A stretch of 64,000 nt of DNA, from assembly GCA_037039685.1 (NCBI GenBank), contig JAWNGF010000001.1:2852001-2916000 (forward strand), read 5' to 3'. The notes under the pieces were generated by a model. The model saw nothing but the letters and a program-made list of their open reading frames with translations. It was not told the DNA's origin and did not search any database. A program made the translations under genes and the position numbers. Positions 10,954-23,485 of this stretch are shown piece by piece. Numbering within the stretch: position 1 is the stretch's first letter; each line of letters begins with the position of its first letter. The DNA is from Ceratobasidium sp. AG-K (taxonomy: Eukaryota > Basidiomycota > Agaricomycetes > Cantharellales > Ceratobasidiaceae).

Positions 10954-13076
10954 TCATTTCAACCCTGGCCTAGCGTCCACACATTCTCCCTGCGCGCGGC
11001 CCTCCTCCACGGCCCTCGCATATTCACCAACAATCTCCCGGTCCATATCAAACCACTTCTGCAAACGCCGCATCGACTTGGGGTCAAGGTCAATCGCGGT
11101 CATCAGAGGCATCTCGACATCTCGCTCCTGGTTCTCAAATGTCCATTCTTCGGACACCTTGCCAGGTGGGAACCGCAGCATGACGGAGCAATCCTTGAAT
11201 GTGGCGCTCATGAGGTAGCTCGTCAGCCAATACCTGAGGTCTTCTTCCTTCGGAGGGTTCGTCGGATACGGATCGGAAGAAACGAAGGGTCCGTGCGCGA
11301 GGTACTCGGCAACAAACTCCTCCCAGTCGTTCAGAGACGGCTCGTCTTCGTCCGCTGCGATTGGAGGAGACAAACCAACCATGGAAAAATGCTTTGCCTC
11401 TTTCCACATTTTCTCGATACCCTCGATATCGAGTCCGTCCAGTGATCGCATCAGGACAGACAGTTTGGTCAACAAGGGGGAGTCGTCCAGCATCCGTCCA
11501 AGCGCTTCGACAAAGGCATGTTTTATACCCTGCTCGCCTGGTGACAAAAAATCTGAGAGTTCGCCGAACGCTTGGGGCTAGGTATCGTGTGTTAGCTTCC
11601 GACGCCGAGTGTATGCGTAAGATAAGCTCACCGGTTCAGAACTTCCAGGTTTAGGTTTCAGTATCTGCCCCTTGACAAATATCTTCAAGTTGTTTACCGA
11701 GCCCCTCGTCGCCTCCCAAACGTCCCACAGCGCCCCGAGTGCCTTTCTTACTCTATTTGGGTCCCCAGAAAACAAGTCCAGCGGACAGTACGCGTTTCCA
11801 CGCTCTTCATGAGACTCGGCTCGCGAGGCGTGGTAAGCGTGCATGCAGTACCGGCATCGTTTGAGCTTGTAAGGTGCGGTCTCGGAGGAAAGGTGAGTTG
11901 GAGAAGGGAGGAACCCCCACTTGGGCTAGTCACAGGCCATATGTCAACGCTGTCACTCGGAGATCACACCACTGTTCACCTTGATTTCAACAGTCCATCC
12001 CTCCCATCCGACCAAGTCGTCGGCCATGACACCCTTTCTCCGCTTCAAATCGATGCCGTCCACCTTCCTGCGGGCAATGGGCCTCTGCCGCTCCGTGATC
12101 CTCGCCAATTCCTCGATCCACCTCTTACCTAGCTTCACACTCTCAAGGCGTGGAAGGAAATGCAACGGGATCAATTTGGATGTCACCCTCGTCTGAAACT
12201 CGATTGTCGGGTCATCGGGCTGTTCGTCGCCCTCGTTGTCCGAGTCCGCCCAATCGGAGTCCGAGTCCGAGTCCGAATCTACAGTGGGCACTTGGAGGGA
12301 GTTGGAGACCTTGCGAGCACCGTGCACGCTCCGGGTACTTCCGACACTTCGCATCGAATCGTTCGACCCCCTATGTCGCACCCGTGCATTTTCCGCCATC
12401 TCGAGCGGACGCATAATCCTTCCTTCTTCGGGTTCAACAACCTCTGAATTGCCTGGGCCATCTACCTCGCCTACTTTCATTCCTGCCTCTTCCTTTTGTT
12501 TGAGGGATAGTGCATGTGGAAGGTCACGGACGGCCTTGCGTAAACGGACAACAGAATGAGAGAAAGTCTCGTGCTTGGGACCCCGATAGGAGAATACAAT
12601 AGTAGCTCCACCCTCGGAGATGTACTTCCAGTGTTTGGGAGAAGTCGTCGAAAGATCAGGAATCAGATCATGTTCGTGGATCAATGGCTGGGGAGGCGGG
12701 CGCGAAGGTGGAGCTTGTTTAGCGGACGCAGGCTTGTCTACTTTGCTCGTCAGAGTTCCGCTACTAGGGGGCCCCGCATGAAATGTATCTGTGCAAAGTT
12801 TAATTCAGAATCAAAACAGCACTAGGATCCTTTGAGTGGCGTGAAATCGGCCATAACAAGCTCGAGAACCCGGGAACCAAAACCCTGCGGATGTCTCAAT
12901 CAAATCCGAACGAAGACTCGCCTCGCCGGCCATTCTCACTCAAGCGAGTTCGCCTCTGTTCCAGAACCAGAGCTCTGAATGTAGATGGCTTCTCTCCAGC
13001 CACATTGCACCACCAAACCAGATAAGTAGACTAAGCGCTCACCTCTTCTATCGGCGGCCAGAACCTCATTCTCCAT
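10954..13076 (-). CDS. IPK1: Inositol-pentakisphosphate 2-kinase (IPK1 family)
   Basis: Phosphorylates the 2-position of InsP5 to make InsP6 (phytate), needed for mRNA export and inositol-phosphate signalling. Family marks are an N-terminal SEGGATIVFSY nucleotide-binding stretch, RLRK, the signature EIKPKWGFLP formed across a splice (11980/11925), a Cys/His pair RCRYCMHAY and CPLDLFSGDP. Exons read as 13043-13076, 11980-12788, 11632-11925 and 10954-11577. The first exon is tiny (34 nt from the ATG at 13076), and its donor and acceptor restore the frame across a 254-nt intron. That intron is several times longer than its neighbours, so the start is the least certain part. A Ser/Asp/Glu-rich insert lies in the N lobe (near 12240-12300). 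Confidence 0.9.
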
Positions 13077-13647
13077 CTTTGAAGCAGCTCGAATCTTTTA
13101 CCAAGCTATAAACGGTGTGACTGATAGAGTTTATCGATAGATTCGAATCCGATGATAGATCGGGGAGTAATTGGCGAGGCAAGTCAAGTTTGTCGAAATA
13201 TGTTCAGCGTGCTGCGTGCAACCTCAGAACCTGCGTTCAATCACCCACGTCGAGTACAGGAGCCGATTACCAAACTCTAGCGAGCGCCACAACAAATCAG
13301 CAAGCGAATTTGCTAGATAACTGGCTACCAACACTAGGGTCGAGGGTTTCACGCGGGCCGCGGTGGTCAGAAGCAAGAATGAGAACCATCCGAGCCAAAC
13401 GGGCTTTATATGGTGGCCATCATTTTTTTTTTAATATGGTTAGTACTGCCATCGGCGCCAATACAGGACGCATTTATAGCACACCCCCGACCGGAATCGG
13501 GTAATCCGTGTATCGACACTTGCAGCGTTGCTATTTTGGCTTCCGAACCGGCGCTTGACCCCGAATCAATCAGTTCAGACCGAATGTCAGAGTCATAATG
13601 ATTCCATTTTCAACTAATTTACGTCCAAAGTCTCTGTGATTAATTGT
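13077..13647. other. Intergenic between IPK1 start and aminotransferase end
   Basis: Should hold the IPK1 promoter on its left side and the aminotransferase 3' UTR on its right. It contains a T-run near 13425 and no frame I recognise as coding. Confidence 0.5.
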
Positions 13648-16560
13648 CTAGTTGACACCGGGGAAGTGGCCCTGAGTGGGACTCTTGACAAGGTCAACAC
13701 CGATGGCTTTGGTGCCCTCCTTCTTTGCGCGACGGAACACCCGCTCGATCGCATTCAACCCTGTATATATCATCAGCATAGGGCACAATAAACCCCCAGG
13801 TTCGATTATCAACTTTACTCACCCTTGTCAAGATCCTCAATCGGCGGACCGAATGAAATGCGCACAAAGTGATGGCACGGGGACTGGAACAAATCACGTC
13901 GATGCGAGGGATTGATCTCGAAAAAGATGCCTACATAGACAATGATCAACAGACCGAACTCGATCCTGAAAATCCAGCAACGCACCTGGAACGACGATCG
14001 TCTTTTCCCTCAAGCACTCTTCGAAAAATGTCTGAAATTACAACGTGTTAGTTGCCGTGCTGGTGTGGCGCGCGGGTGGCGTCGTTCGACTCACGAGGCC
14101 GTCGTTAAGAGGAGCAGGAAGGACGCTGAGGTCAAGCCAGATGTAAAACGTTGCCTGAGGTGGAATTGCAACTGGCAACCCAATTTTCTCAAGCCGCTTG
14201 AGAACATGGTCACGTTTAGCCTTGAAATGCTTCTGCAATGCCAGCTGAAAGCAAAGAACCAGCACATGAGCACATGGATTTGCAACGTCCAGAAAGAAAC
14301 TAGTGTACCCACCCTTTCCTGTCGAACGTGCTCTGGATCGAGAAGAGGAATGGCTGCGAGCTGAAGTCTAGAAATCGAAATTAACAATGCGACAAAGTGG
14401 CAATCACGGTCAACTTACGGATGGTTTGCGCCACCGTCCAAGAAGGAGCCTACATGGTGGAGCTACTGTGAGTGGGGCTGGCAACAGGCACGTAGTGCAA
14501 GACCTACCCGACTGGGACAGAGCAGAAATCAAATTTTTCGGTCCGACCACCCAGCATACACGCCATCCAGGCAAACGCCAATTCTTCGTCAATCCGTCGA
14601 TGAGCACCACCGAGTCCTACACGCCTCATGAATAAACCGGTCAAGGATTTTTTTCAAGATACATACGTCATTGACATCTGAAAGCCGACAATATTAGCAT
14701 AGGTTGCATCTACATTGGATGGCAACATACCTCTAACATATTCAGCACCAGAGACCGACCTTCCTTCCTGTCCATCTTCGTCGTACAAGTACCAAGAGTA
14801 AAACTAGAATCATACGTTAACAAATGGTAACTGCCTAACCATTCCCAATCACTCACCTCATCTAGAACAATCGTACAATGGTTGTCGCACAATCTAACCA
14901 GATCCTTAAGTTCTTCGCCTTGGATGACTTGTCCGGTAGGGTTGCGAGGATTCGAAGCAACGATAATCTGAAGGCCTTGGTTGCCAATGTCTTTCTGTGT
15001 TGAGCGTTACTTCTCAATTGCGAATGAATGGATGCAAGTTGACAAACCTTGGCCTGGTTAATGTCGACCTTGTAGCGGGACTGAATGTAGAGCTCGTGAA
15101 TAACATATAACCAATGGCATTTGCCTATCTTCTCACCTCGGGTGTCAAACTATAACCCAAATAAACAAATTGTTTAGCTTAGGCTTGCTAGGAAGAGCAG
15201 GTGCACTTACGCCGTGGGGATTGGAACGAGCCGTTTGAAAACACTCAAAACTTCGCTATAGGTCGTGTACTCGGGTACCTGGTATCCGCAATACCTAACA
15301 AGGAAACCCACTGAGTCCACTCGCGATAATTAGAAATACACTACACATACACATCTCCAACCACAGCTGCGACCCGTGAGAGACCGGCACGCCCGCCAGG
15401 AACGATGCACCTAGATCAAACGGCAAAACGAGACTCAGAACAAAGGGATCAAACATGTGGAAATTAGAGCATACACGTTTTCATACGTGTACTGGCTCGC
15501 TTTGCCCTGTCGGTACGTATGGTTATACAAATCAGCGACGGCTTTGCGAAGTTCCTTTACGCCTATGGCGAGATCAATCACAGATCACGCCTAAAGTAGT
15601 AAGAGGGGGCCACGGTACCTGTAGTCGGGGCATACTCGAGGGAATCGTGAGGCAAGGGGACAGTTTGCGGCCGAGTGGGTGCGTCGGGGATCTCGCCAAC
15701 CTATCCAAATGGAGTCAACGCCAATTCTAACTGTGATCACCAATGATGCTGATTTACCTCTGGGGCTCCCTGACCTGTTCAAACATATTATGTAAGTCAT
15801 CCCCACACTCCACGACCGAATTGCAGGCCCACCTAGGTTTGCCCACTCGGGGTTGCCGTATACAAACCCGTTAGCCATCGCGCTGGACGAACGTCACATT
15901 CATTTCATCGGGCGATAAGACGCGACTTACCGATCGGTGCAGTAGATCACGCCAGTACTACCGGGGTGCTGAATACCGGGCACGGTCTCTTCCTCTGGGT
16001 TGATTGTCTGCGGCAGTCCTTTGTGCGCGTGCCCAGGATAGGACCTGAAAATCTGTCATGGCCAGGTCCCGAGCATCGTGGCGCGTCAGAGCCTCGGTAT
16101 TTGCTCCGATGAGGTACGCTCACCTGATGGGCCTCGCTGTTTTTCTCGGTACGCATCGTCGCGATGAGATCGTGCACAAACTCCTGGGATTCAGGTCAGT
16201 GGCTTAGATGAAAGGGCTGAGTTATTATTGTTTGCCTTGAGACGAAGAGGAGTAACGCGTCCGCTCCTCGGGCTACGCGTGCCGGGTGAAGGATGTTCAA
16301 CGTCTAGGGACATGTTTGATTCAAGGTCCTCCGCGTCTTTGTCCTGTTTTTGCTTGTCGCGTGAACGTTCCTTGTCCTTGTCGCGTTTACGATACCCTAG
16401 ATGAGGATGGGCGAGCTTGTGCAAGAACGAGCGCAGCTTGGTGAGAAGTATTTATTGCACTGACGTCGATGAGGTACGCGATATTCGATTGAAGGCCACT
16501 GGACAGGGCTTGGGGCACTGCAGCGGGCATCTGGTCCCATATTAGCATACCTCGAGGCAT
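13648..16560 (-). CDS. Class I/II PLP-dependent aminotransferase, N-terminus uncertain
   Basis: Fold-type I PLP enzyme. The core is clear. A segment near 15600-15780 contains NPEWANLG, then EVGEIPDAP and HDSLEYAPTTG. Cofactor-binding pieces are VASNPRNPTGQVI and TIVLDE near 14870-14980, and the Schiff-base lysine is in DGLTKNWRLPGWR near 14575-14610. The C-terminal part ends GHFPGVN and the TAG at 13648. There are many introns, and one exon (15758-15774) is only 17 nt. The exon giving EFVHDLIATMR (about 16150-16185) is solid. Upstream I see a Lys/Asp/Arg-rich segment (about 16230-16430) and a possible ATG at 16560, but no convincing splice joins them, so the true start may differ. The amino-acid substrate cannot be told from sequence. 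Confidence 0.8.
15758..15774 (-). other. 17-nt microexon of the aminotransferase gene
   Basis: Flanked by a CAG acceptor and a GTAAAT donor. It joins NLG to EVGEI in frame by supplying most of the QGAPE stretch. Confidence 0.8.
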
Positions 16561-17158
16561 CCGGCTAAGAATATACAATGCACGTGGTCGAACCCAAGAC
16601 GGTAATAGTGACTGGCCAAGGCAGTGCGGTGATTAAATCGCGCATCCTATGGCGGGCTAGCACACACGCATGCTTGCACGCTTGCAGCGCTAAAGTTTAG
16701 CACTGCGATCACGGGTGATGATTGTTCTGGATTCCCTAGGCTCCAGGGTAATAGGTTCTATGCTCGACTAATGGGGTAAAGGCTAAATCAACCTCGAGAT
16801 GGCAGCGGGGTCCTACTTTAGCCATTTATAGGTACTGTCAAGTTGGTGAACATCATTCCGAAACTGTTCGTCAGATCAAGGATTATGGGAAAACAATCAG
16901 AGTTAAAATATCAGTTGATTTTGATTGATGTAACATGTCCGCATATTCATCGAGAAACTACAGCCATAGGGATAGGAACAGACAGGAGTACAAAAGACGC
17001 ATATAGAAAGGAGCATGCGAAACGACGAAGATCCATGAACGAATAAAGAAATACTGAAACAACATGAGATGAAAGCAGAGAACCGATAAAATAGTGCAAG
17101 CTGAAGTGTCCGAATCGAAGTGGAATATACGGCCAGTGCATTGGTTCAGTGGAAATGA
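16561..17158. other. Intergenic, no gene recognised
   Basis: Between the possible aminotransferase start and the stop codon of the Zn2Cys6 regulator (3' UTR of the latter expected on the right). Short open frames show nothing recognisable. Confidence 0.45.
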
Positions 17159-18803
17159 TTAAAGTCGGGGTTCGGCGCTGGGCATTATCGCGTGGTTGTC
17201 TGAATGGGATTCAGACCACACGACCAGCGAATTTGTCTCTCCGTCAAACTCGGGAAGGGTAGGAAGCATTGGCTGGGGTTTTTCATTAATGCTATGCCCG
17301 AATTGAAAGGTCTTTTGTTGGGGCGACGAGTTGGCGTTGACGTCAGACGATGGCGGGGGCCAAGCATAGTCGAACCGGTCCGGTGTGATGGGCGTTGAAG
17401 AAGAGGAGACATCGCTGACGGAATAGTGCAGCGTCTGTGGATATTCGGGCGAATGCTCGTCCCCACGCACATGCGCATCAGGAACGTTCAAGATGCTGCG
17501 CAAGTTTCAGTTAGGATAAACCTTTGCCGCTAATCACAAGGCAGCTTACCTCGGGATCTGTGCATGAGTGTCGACTGGGTTCCATGCGCCCGCGGGAATA
17601 TCCTCCCGCAAGCCGTCGTTCGATTGCCCGAACCGATACCCAAGCTGAGGCATTGACTGGGCGTATCGGATGGTCGACTCGGACGACATGGGGCGCTGGT
17701 GATCGGGTCCGGCACTAGGGGCAACGGGGTATGGAAGCAAGTTCAGGTTCCCATTGCTCAATGTCGGTAGTGCGATCGGTGCTGAGGGTCCCGACGCCTG
17801 GAGCTGGGGCTCAGGCGAGCCACTCGTGGATTTCGGTGCCGAGGTCGAGCCGGGCCCCACTTCGGACGACGAGCGGCGACTGCCAGGTCGAGAGCTGCCC
17901 GGAGAATCCCCTCGTCGGTTGGCAGTTTCAGCCCCTTCGATGTCGAGCGAGGTGAGCGCACCAGCGGGCGAGCCGATGGGATCATCGATATCAGCTTGGG
18001 AGCCCCTACGCCCTGTCTTGTTCGGTCCCCTCATTCGGCGCTCTTTGGCGTATTCACAGATGTGTCCACGGGCTGCACATCGTTGACAGGTAGGACGGCC
18101 TCCGTTGCACTATTCAATGGTCAGCCAGGGCCATTGATTGGGATGGGTAAACACTAACCTTTGCCTTGCGCTCACGGCACTTCTCGCATGCCTGGTTGGT
18201 GCGCTGGCGTTTGGTGGGGGTGGGACTCCTCAAGAAGAAGCCAGCCCCGGCCAGGCCAGGGATTGCGGCCGACCCGTCCTGAGCGAACGGCATACGGTCG
18301 GGGATGAGGTTCCAAGGCTGCTCCTCGGTTGGGCCGACGGCCGAGACGGAGAGGGCATGTGGGCGCATCCCGACTCGTGGTGTGTATGCGTGGCCGTTTG
18401 GAAACATGGGATGCGAGGTGCGCATCGAGGTGAGCGAGAGCGAGTTCATCGAGCCACGGGATCCGCGGTTGAATTTAGACATGTCGACGTCTGGATGGAA
18501 CATGACGTCTTGGGTGGGGAAAGACGCTGTGCTCCAGGGAGAGTTGCCTCCCGAGCCAGGGGCTGACTGGGGCGAATCGCTGCGATAGGACTGGTCGACT
18601 GGGGGCATCATCTGGAAGTTGGGCCGCTGCATCGAGTTGAAGTCGGAGAACTGGCCAGCGTACTCGGACTCGAATCCGGGACGCGCAAACGAGCCGGCAG
18701 GAGAGACCTGCGAGAAAGAGGGGCTACCGGCCGCCGCCGCCGGCTGCTGCCAGTCGTAGATACCGTGGAAGGTAGAGTCCTGCTCGGGCAAGAAGTTGTT
18801 CAT
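17159..18803 (-). CDS. Zn(II)2Cys6 binuclear-cluster transcription factor
   Basis: Fungal-type DNA-binding regulator of about 510 residues. Exons are 18159-18803, 17550-18109 and 17159-17495, starting at ATG 18803. The cluster begins CEKCRERKAKC and ends CQRCAARGHIC. It has the canonical C-x2-C-x6-C...C-x2-C-x6-C spacing and a basic KRQR lead-in. It sits centrally (from about residue 205), not at the N-terminus. Intron 1 falls between the second and third cysteines. The N-terminal 200 residues are Ser/Pro/Met/Gln-rich and low-complexity, and the C-terminus is Ser/Pro-rich. I see no fungal-specific TF middle homology region. Targets are unknown. A 2.3-kb gene-poor region lies upstream. Confidence 0.92.
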
Positions 18804-21138
18804 GGCGAAGTGGGGGACGAAATGAACCGATAGCAGATGCGAGACTAAGTAGGCAAACTAGATGAAGAGCGAAGCGCTGGGAGCCTCGATCTTACCTATT
18901 GACCGGGTCGTGCCAAACAAACAGCATCTGAGCAATTGATTTGGCGATGCGTGATTCCAAATCTTATTTCCCCGTAACGTCAGTTGTTGCGCTCGCTGAA
19001 TTTCCAGTAAATCCACGGCCCCCGTCGTGTCGTGTTTGCCCTGATCGTAACGACTGTTCAGGTATCAGCCACCGTCGACAAATGACATTATCTCGTAGAT
19101 GCTCTCCCAGATGCTCAAGCTTCTCTCGACCTTCGACTTCGGGCTCCACGGCTTCTCCTCGGCCTCGAGTCCATGGCGGAGACCGGCGTTGAGCCGGCTG
19201 TCGGGGCCGTGGCGTCCCACGTGACTCTCGTAAGCGCTTACCACGGAAAACTCCGTTGTCCATAGCGCGTTCAACAGTGTTGTTGGGGGTGTGGCTAATG
19301 CTAGTCGCATAGGGCCGTATGTGTTCGGTGCTGACGAGTTCAGAATCGGCGAGCTGATCGGCGGTGCCCAGACCGCCATAATGAAACCCTCCGAGGCTCG
19401 ATCAACAAGCTTAACCAATCTTGGCCCGAACCCTGAGTTTGTTTGGCGCAGATCCCTCTCTTGGTGTTGAGCACCGACAACAAGGCACCGTGCAAGAGTC
19501 AGCAGACGAATGGAGGCTCTCTGAAACACATTCGCCGAGTGCTCGATAACGTTACGATTACTCGACTTGTGCATTTCCTGCCCGCTCCAGCCCACGATTG
19601 ATTGCAACCTTCATTATCCAGTTGCCATCCACTGCCTTTCCGCTGCTCCACCTAAAATCGAGCCGCGGCAAGCACGGTCGGGAACCGGTTCACCTCGTTA
19701 CCCGACCGGGTCTCCCCGGAATCCCCGACTAGCGCTGATTGTTTGGCCCGTTCCTTCCATTTGGCCTTGCTCGAATTTAGCCGATCCTCGATGCTGGGAT
19801 CCGTTACGTACACCGAGCACCAAAAAATACGCAATATTCACCACACTTGACCGCCGATATCTGAGTTTAAACAACCGGTTTCATGTATCCTCGAATAACG
19901 CTGGATTGCGAATTCTTCTCCAAGTCGCTTTGTTTTGGGGATTGATTAGGAATAGGCGACCATGATGACTCACGGCAGGCAATTCATTTCACGACTGTCT
20001 GGGGCAGAAATCACCCACGAGTCTGTGATCAAGGATAGGCGTCATGTGCAGTAGCTTATTTGAGTTAAAAAAAAAAACAAAGGTATTTAGGGGATACTTT
20101 CGGTGGCTCCTGCAGAATTGTCAATACGCTACTTGAAAGATGGTCAAGTCTCACACGTTGATGACCGAATGCGCGGTACCAGCTCCCAATCGAACTTGAT
20201 TGTGATTTACCCCCACGTGTACGCATCTGAAGTATCCTCGCGTGCAAAAGCGCACTAGAAGAGTAGAAGAGTGTCAAGATTACACTTTGCGCGCGATCTA
20301 CTTCTATGACGGCCGCATCGTATGGTACGTTGGCGCGACATGTCCGCCGGCAGTCGGCTCAACCCTCCCCCAATGCAATTCGCCTCGACTAAATTTACAT
20401 TCCTATGGCCTCGGAGTTCCTCGAGTCACGGCCCCTCGGGCTATGTTTCATACGTATGTACCTGGGGGCTGCAGAACGACAATTGGGCCGCTCCCAAACT
20501 CTACGGAACTTTTCAGACACCTAGAGTTCTCAGCAACCAACGCAGGGCGCTGACAAGCCCCCACAAATTACCTTGGGCGTTTACCAGTTCGAGCCAACGT
20601 TCTGAATTTCCACCAACTCGAGGTTCGCTGGAGAGTTCCGAGTTGACTGTTGAGTCTGTGTATCTTGATCTGCAAATCAGATTGTTGTCGCGCTTCGGAT
20701 GTCTATGACCTTTATCAATTTCAAGTGGTTATCTTGACATTTCATCCCGTGAACGTTTTCCCGACTAGCCAGCATTGGAATTTTATTTGCTCCCAGCGAG
20801 TCGCACAGAGACTCCGCCATTAGCAGGAAAATATGACCGTGTATGGCTAAACGGCAATATGCACCAATTCACCCCACCACGTACACACCCTGGTTGCGTG
20901 CAGACTGATAACGATGGAGGACCAGACCCGCGCCATTGTTGCCGCCACAGGAGCATACGCACCCTCCATGATGGCCGTACGCCACATCCACTCGAACGGA
21001 TGCGTGGGCTATGTACTGATCTGCAAGCCCGACAGGCGTTTTCCTTATGCGTATGTAGTACCGTACTAGCGCGGCTTGCCTTTTGTACCAAGTCCATGCA
21101 ATGCCATCCCTGATACATACATATGCTACAATGGTAAA
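18804..21138. other. 2.3-kb gene-poor region upstream of the Zn2Cys6 regulator
   Basis: The part next to 18804 should be promoter and 5' UTR of the regulator. An open frame of about 180 codons on the minus strand (19065-19607) has no recognisable domain and no convincing splice context, so I do not call it a gene. The remainder (about 19610-21138) shows only short frames, an A-run at 20067-20077, and the IVD 3' UTR at the right end. Confidence 0.45.
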
Positions 21139-22956
21139 CTAGCTTAATTCGACATTGAACTCGCGCCCAATCAACATTCGTCTAATCTCCTGTGTACCTG
21201 CGCCAACGCAATACAATCGTGCATCGCGCAAGATGCGGCCTGTTGGGTAGTCTAAATCCAAGAAATAAGTCTATTGGCACGGGTTCATTATGCCGCCGCT
21301 GATCCACGCACCATTGATGTATCCATTGCCACCTAGGCATTGCATGGCTTCGACGGCAACCTCGACCGCCCTATCAGAAGAATAGAGAATCGCTCCGGCG
21401 CAATCCTGTTCGATTAAGTTGGTTAGCACGGCTGGTCCCGCGGGATGTATTTGATGCTCACTCGACGACTGATTTGACCGCGATCGCAGGCTCTAGCCAC
21501 CGCATACACATAGCTACGGCTGGCGTTAAGCTTTGTGTACATATCTGCACGTACCGGCGATTGCTTAGTTTATAGAATAACAACACAATAAGGGTTCATA
21601 CTAACCAGCAATCTTGCCTTATCGAGATCAAACAAGTCAGTATTCATATCGAACCATTCATTTGTATCTAGCTCGCTTACCCTGCATAAGCTGGAATGTA
21701 CCGATAGCCTGTCCAAATTGTTTCCGCTCGTGAACGTAATCGACTGCCACATCGAATGCAGCTTGCATAAGTCTTGGGCTCAGTTAGTATGGCCAGTTCG
21801 CCGAGTCAGCCTACTGGAGCTTACCCTAGTGGACCTCCACTCAAAACCAGTCGCTCCAAGTCCAGTCCACTCATCAACACTCCAGCGCCCTTATTCAATT
21901 TTCCTAATATATTTTCTATTGACGTCGATCGCATTTACTAAATATGACTGTATGTCAGGGCAAACGGAGCAACTCACCGCTGGGAACGAAGCATTCTTCA
22001 AATACTAGTTCGCATGTATCGCTTCCTCGCATCTACAATAACGTTGGTTAGGCAATGGGACTAGGTTTGAGCTGAGCCCGGCTTACTCCGAACTTGTCTA
22101 GTTTTTGGTGCGTCGAGAACCCCTTCATGCCTTTTTCGACAATGAAAGCTGTAATCCCTTTCGACCCTTCGCCAGTCTTTGCGTACACGACAAGCGTGTC
22201 GGCCACGGGCCCGTTGGTAATCCTATACACTCCTCACGTCAGTCGCGCATAAACGCAACTCCATCATCAACCGAATACTCACCAAAACTTGTTTCCAGTC
22301 AAGACATATCCCCCATCCTTCGGAGTCGCTTTCAACTTCATGGACACGACGTCACTCCCCGCGCCAGGCTCACTCATCGCCAAGGCTCCGACTTTAGTCC
22401 CAGCGATCAGAGGAGGCAGGTATTTGTCCTTTTGCGCGTCGGTCCCGTGTCGGTGAATTTGATTGACACACAAATTTGAGTGGGCGCCATATGACAATGC
22501 TACAGATCCCGAGGCAGCAGACAGGGCTTCCATAGCGAGGGTGTGTTGAAGGTAGCCGGACCCCAGGCCGCCATACTTTTCCTTGACGGTGATGCCTAGC
22601 AGCCCCATTGATCCTAGTTTCTCCCATAGGTCCTGCACGTAGACACATGTTTGATTAGGGGTTAGTGGGGATGTGTCAAACATGCTTACCATAGGGGATT
22701 GGTTCGTGCTGTCGATTTCAGCAGCACGAGGTGCAACTTCCTTCTGCGCGAAATCGTGCACTGCGTTTCGGAACTAATATTTGGATGGATATGAGGTAAA
22801 TCTGGACAATGAGAATACCCATACCTCCATTTCTTCGTCTGTCAAACCCGCAACCGAGGCATTGTAAAATGTTGAGGCTCGGCGGATCGACGGTAGAGTT
22901 GTCGTAAGGCGTGATCGCAGGCTAGAAGATGGAATGCATGTGCGTAGGGAGATCAT
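21139..22956 (-). CDS. IVD: Isovaleryl-CoA dehydrogenase, mitochondrial
   Basis: FAD-dependent acyl-CoA dehydrogenase of leucine breakdown, converting isovaleryl-CoA to 3-methylcrotonyl-CoA. The start at 22956 gives an Arg/Ser/Thr-rich presequence typical of mitochondrial import. The body shows [24 protein letters not shown], the acyl-CoA dehydrogenase signature [13 protein letters not shown], and [10 protein letters not shown] carrying the glutamate used as catalytic base in IVD. The C-terminus is [10 protein letters not shown], then [23 protein letters not shown] and FNVELS. About eight short introns are visible, and the last one (near 21255-21315) rejoins GYIN to DYPTG with a split codon. 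It is divergent from arginase across 529 bp. Confidence 0.95.
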
Positions 22957-23485
22957 CGTGCGCAAGAATAGAGTAAGATGGCAGTTCAAGATGGACGTAG
23001 ACAAAAGATTAACGGCAGTCGGAAGAGAACACGTCCCGCACAAGTCACTTGTAGCGAGCAAACGCGGTCTCGTGCATGGCGGCACGGAGCTTGGTTTACC
23101 ACGTGATGACACAGAATAAGCGCCCAACTTGGAAAACCGATGTCTTTGCCCGTGTTGTCTCGCTCTGTGCACATGTTTGTTCCTCTTAAGTCGATGTGAT
23201 GGATGCATAGATGTATCCTATTCAACAGGCGCGTAAAATGTACGTACAGAGTTGATATTCCACTCAATGCACTCCACCAAGACTCTTAGCCGAGCCTCAG
23301 CATCCATCGGGCTGAGCTCCGAGGATCAGGCGCTCATAGCTTTCACAGCTTTGAAAAGGGGCCTCCGCTCGATATTCTCTTCCCATCTCCCCGTCGCTCA
23401 CTCGAACGACGATTTATTTGGACCCGCGCGCACTCTCCTCGCAACGAACCTTTGATAGATATAGTTCTCAAAGCCTAATCTAGAT
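22957..23485. promoter_or_regulatory. Shared divergent promoter region, IVD / arginase
   Basis: The 529 bp between two oppositely oriented start codons must hold both promoters. A palindromic CACGTG core followed by ATGACA lies at 23100-23111, closer to IVD. No clear TATA box was found for either gene. Confidence 0.6.
23100..23105. promoter_or_regulatory. CACGTG palindrome (bHLH/bZIP-type site)
   Basis: Perfect six-base palindrome, extended to CACGTGATGACA, 144 bp from the IVD start and 381 bp from the arginase start. Such sites bind bHLH or bZIP factors in fungi. Use here is inferred. Confidence 0.35.

Noticed and set aside
12240..12285. TCCGAG-type short tandem repeat as a possible microsatellite locus
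   Set aside because: It encodes the Ser/Asp-rich acidic insert of IPK1 and is adequately explained as coding low complexity.
19065..19607. Minus-strand open frame of about 180 codons upstream of the Zn2Cys6 gene
   Set aside because: No recognisable domain, no helpful splice context, and in a GC-rich stretch where chance frames of this length occur. More likely promoter or 5' UTR of the regulator.
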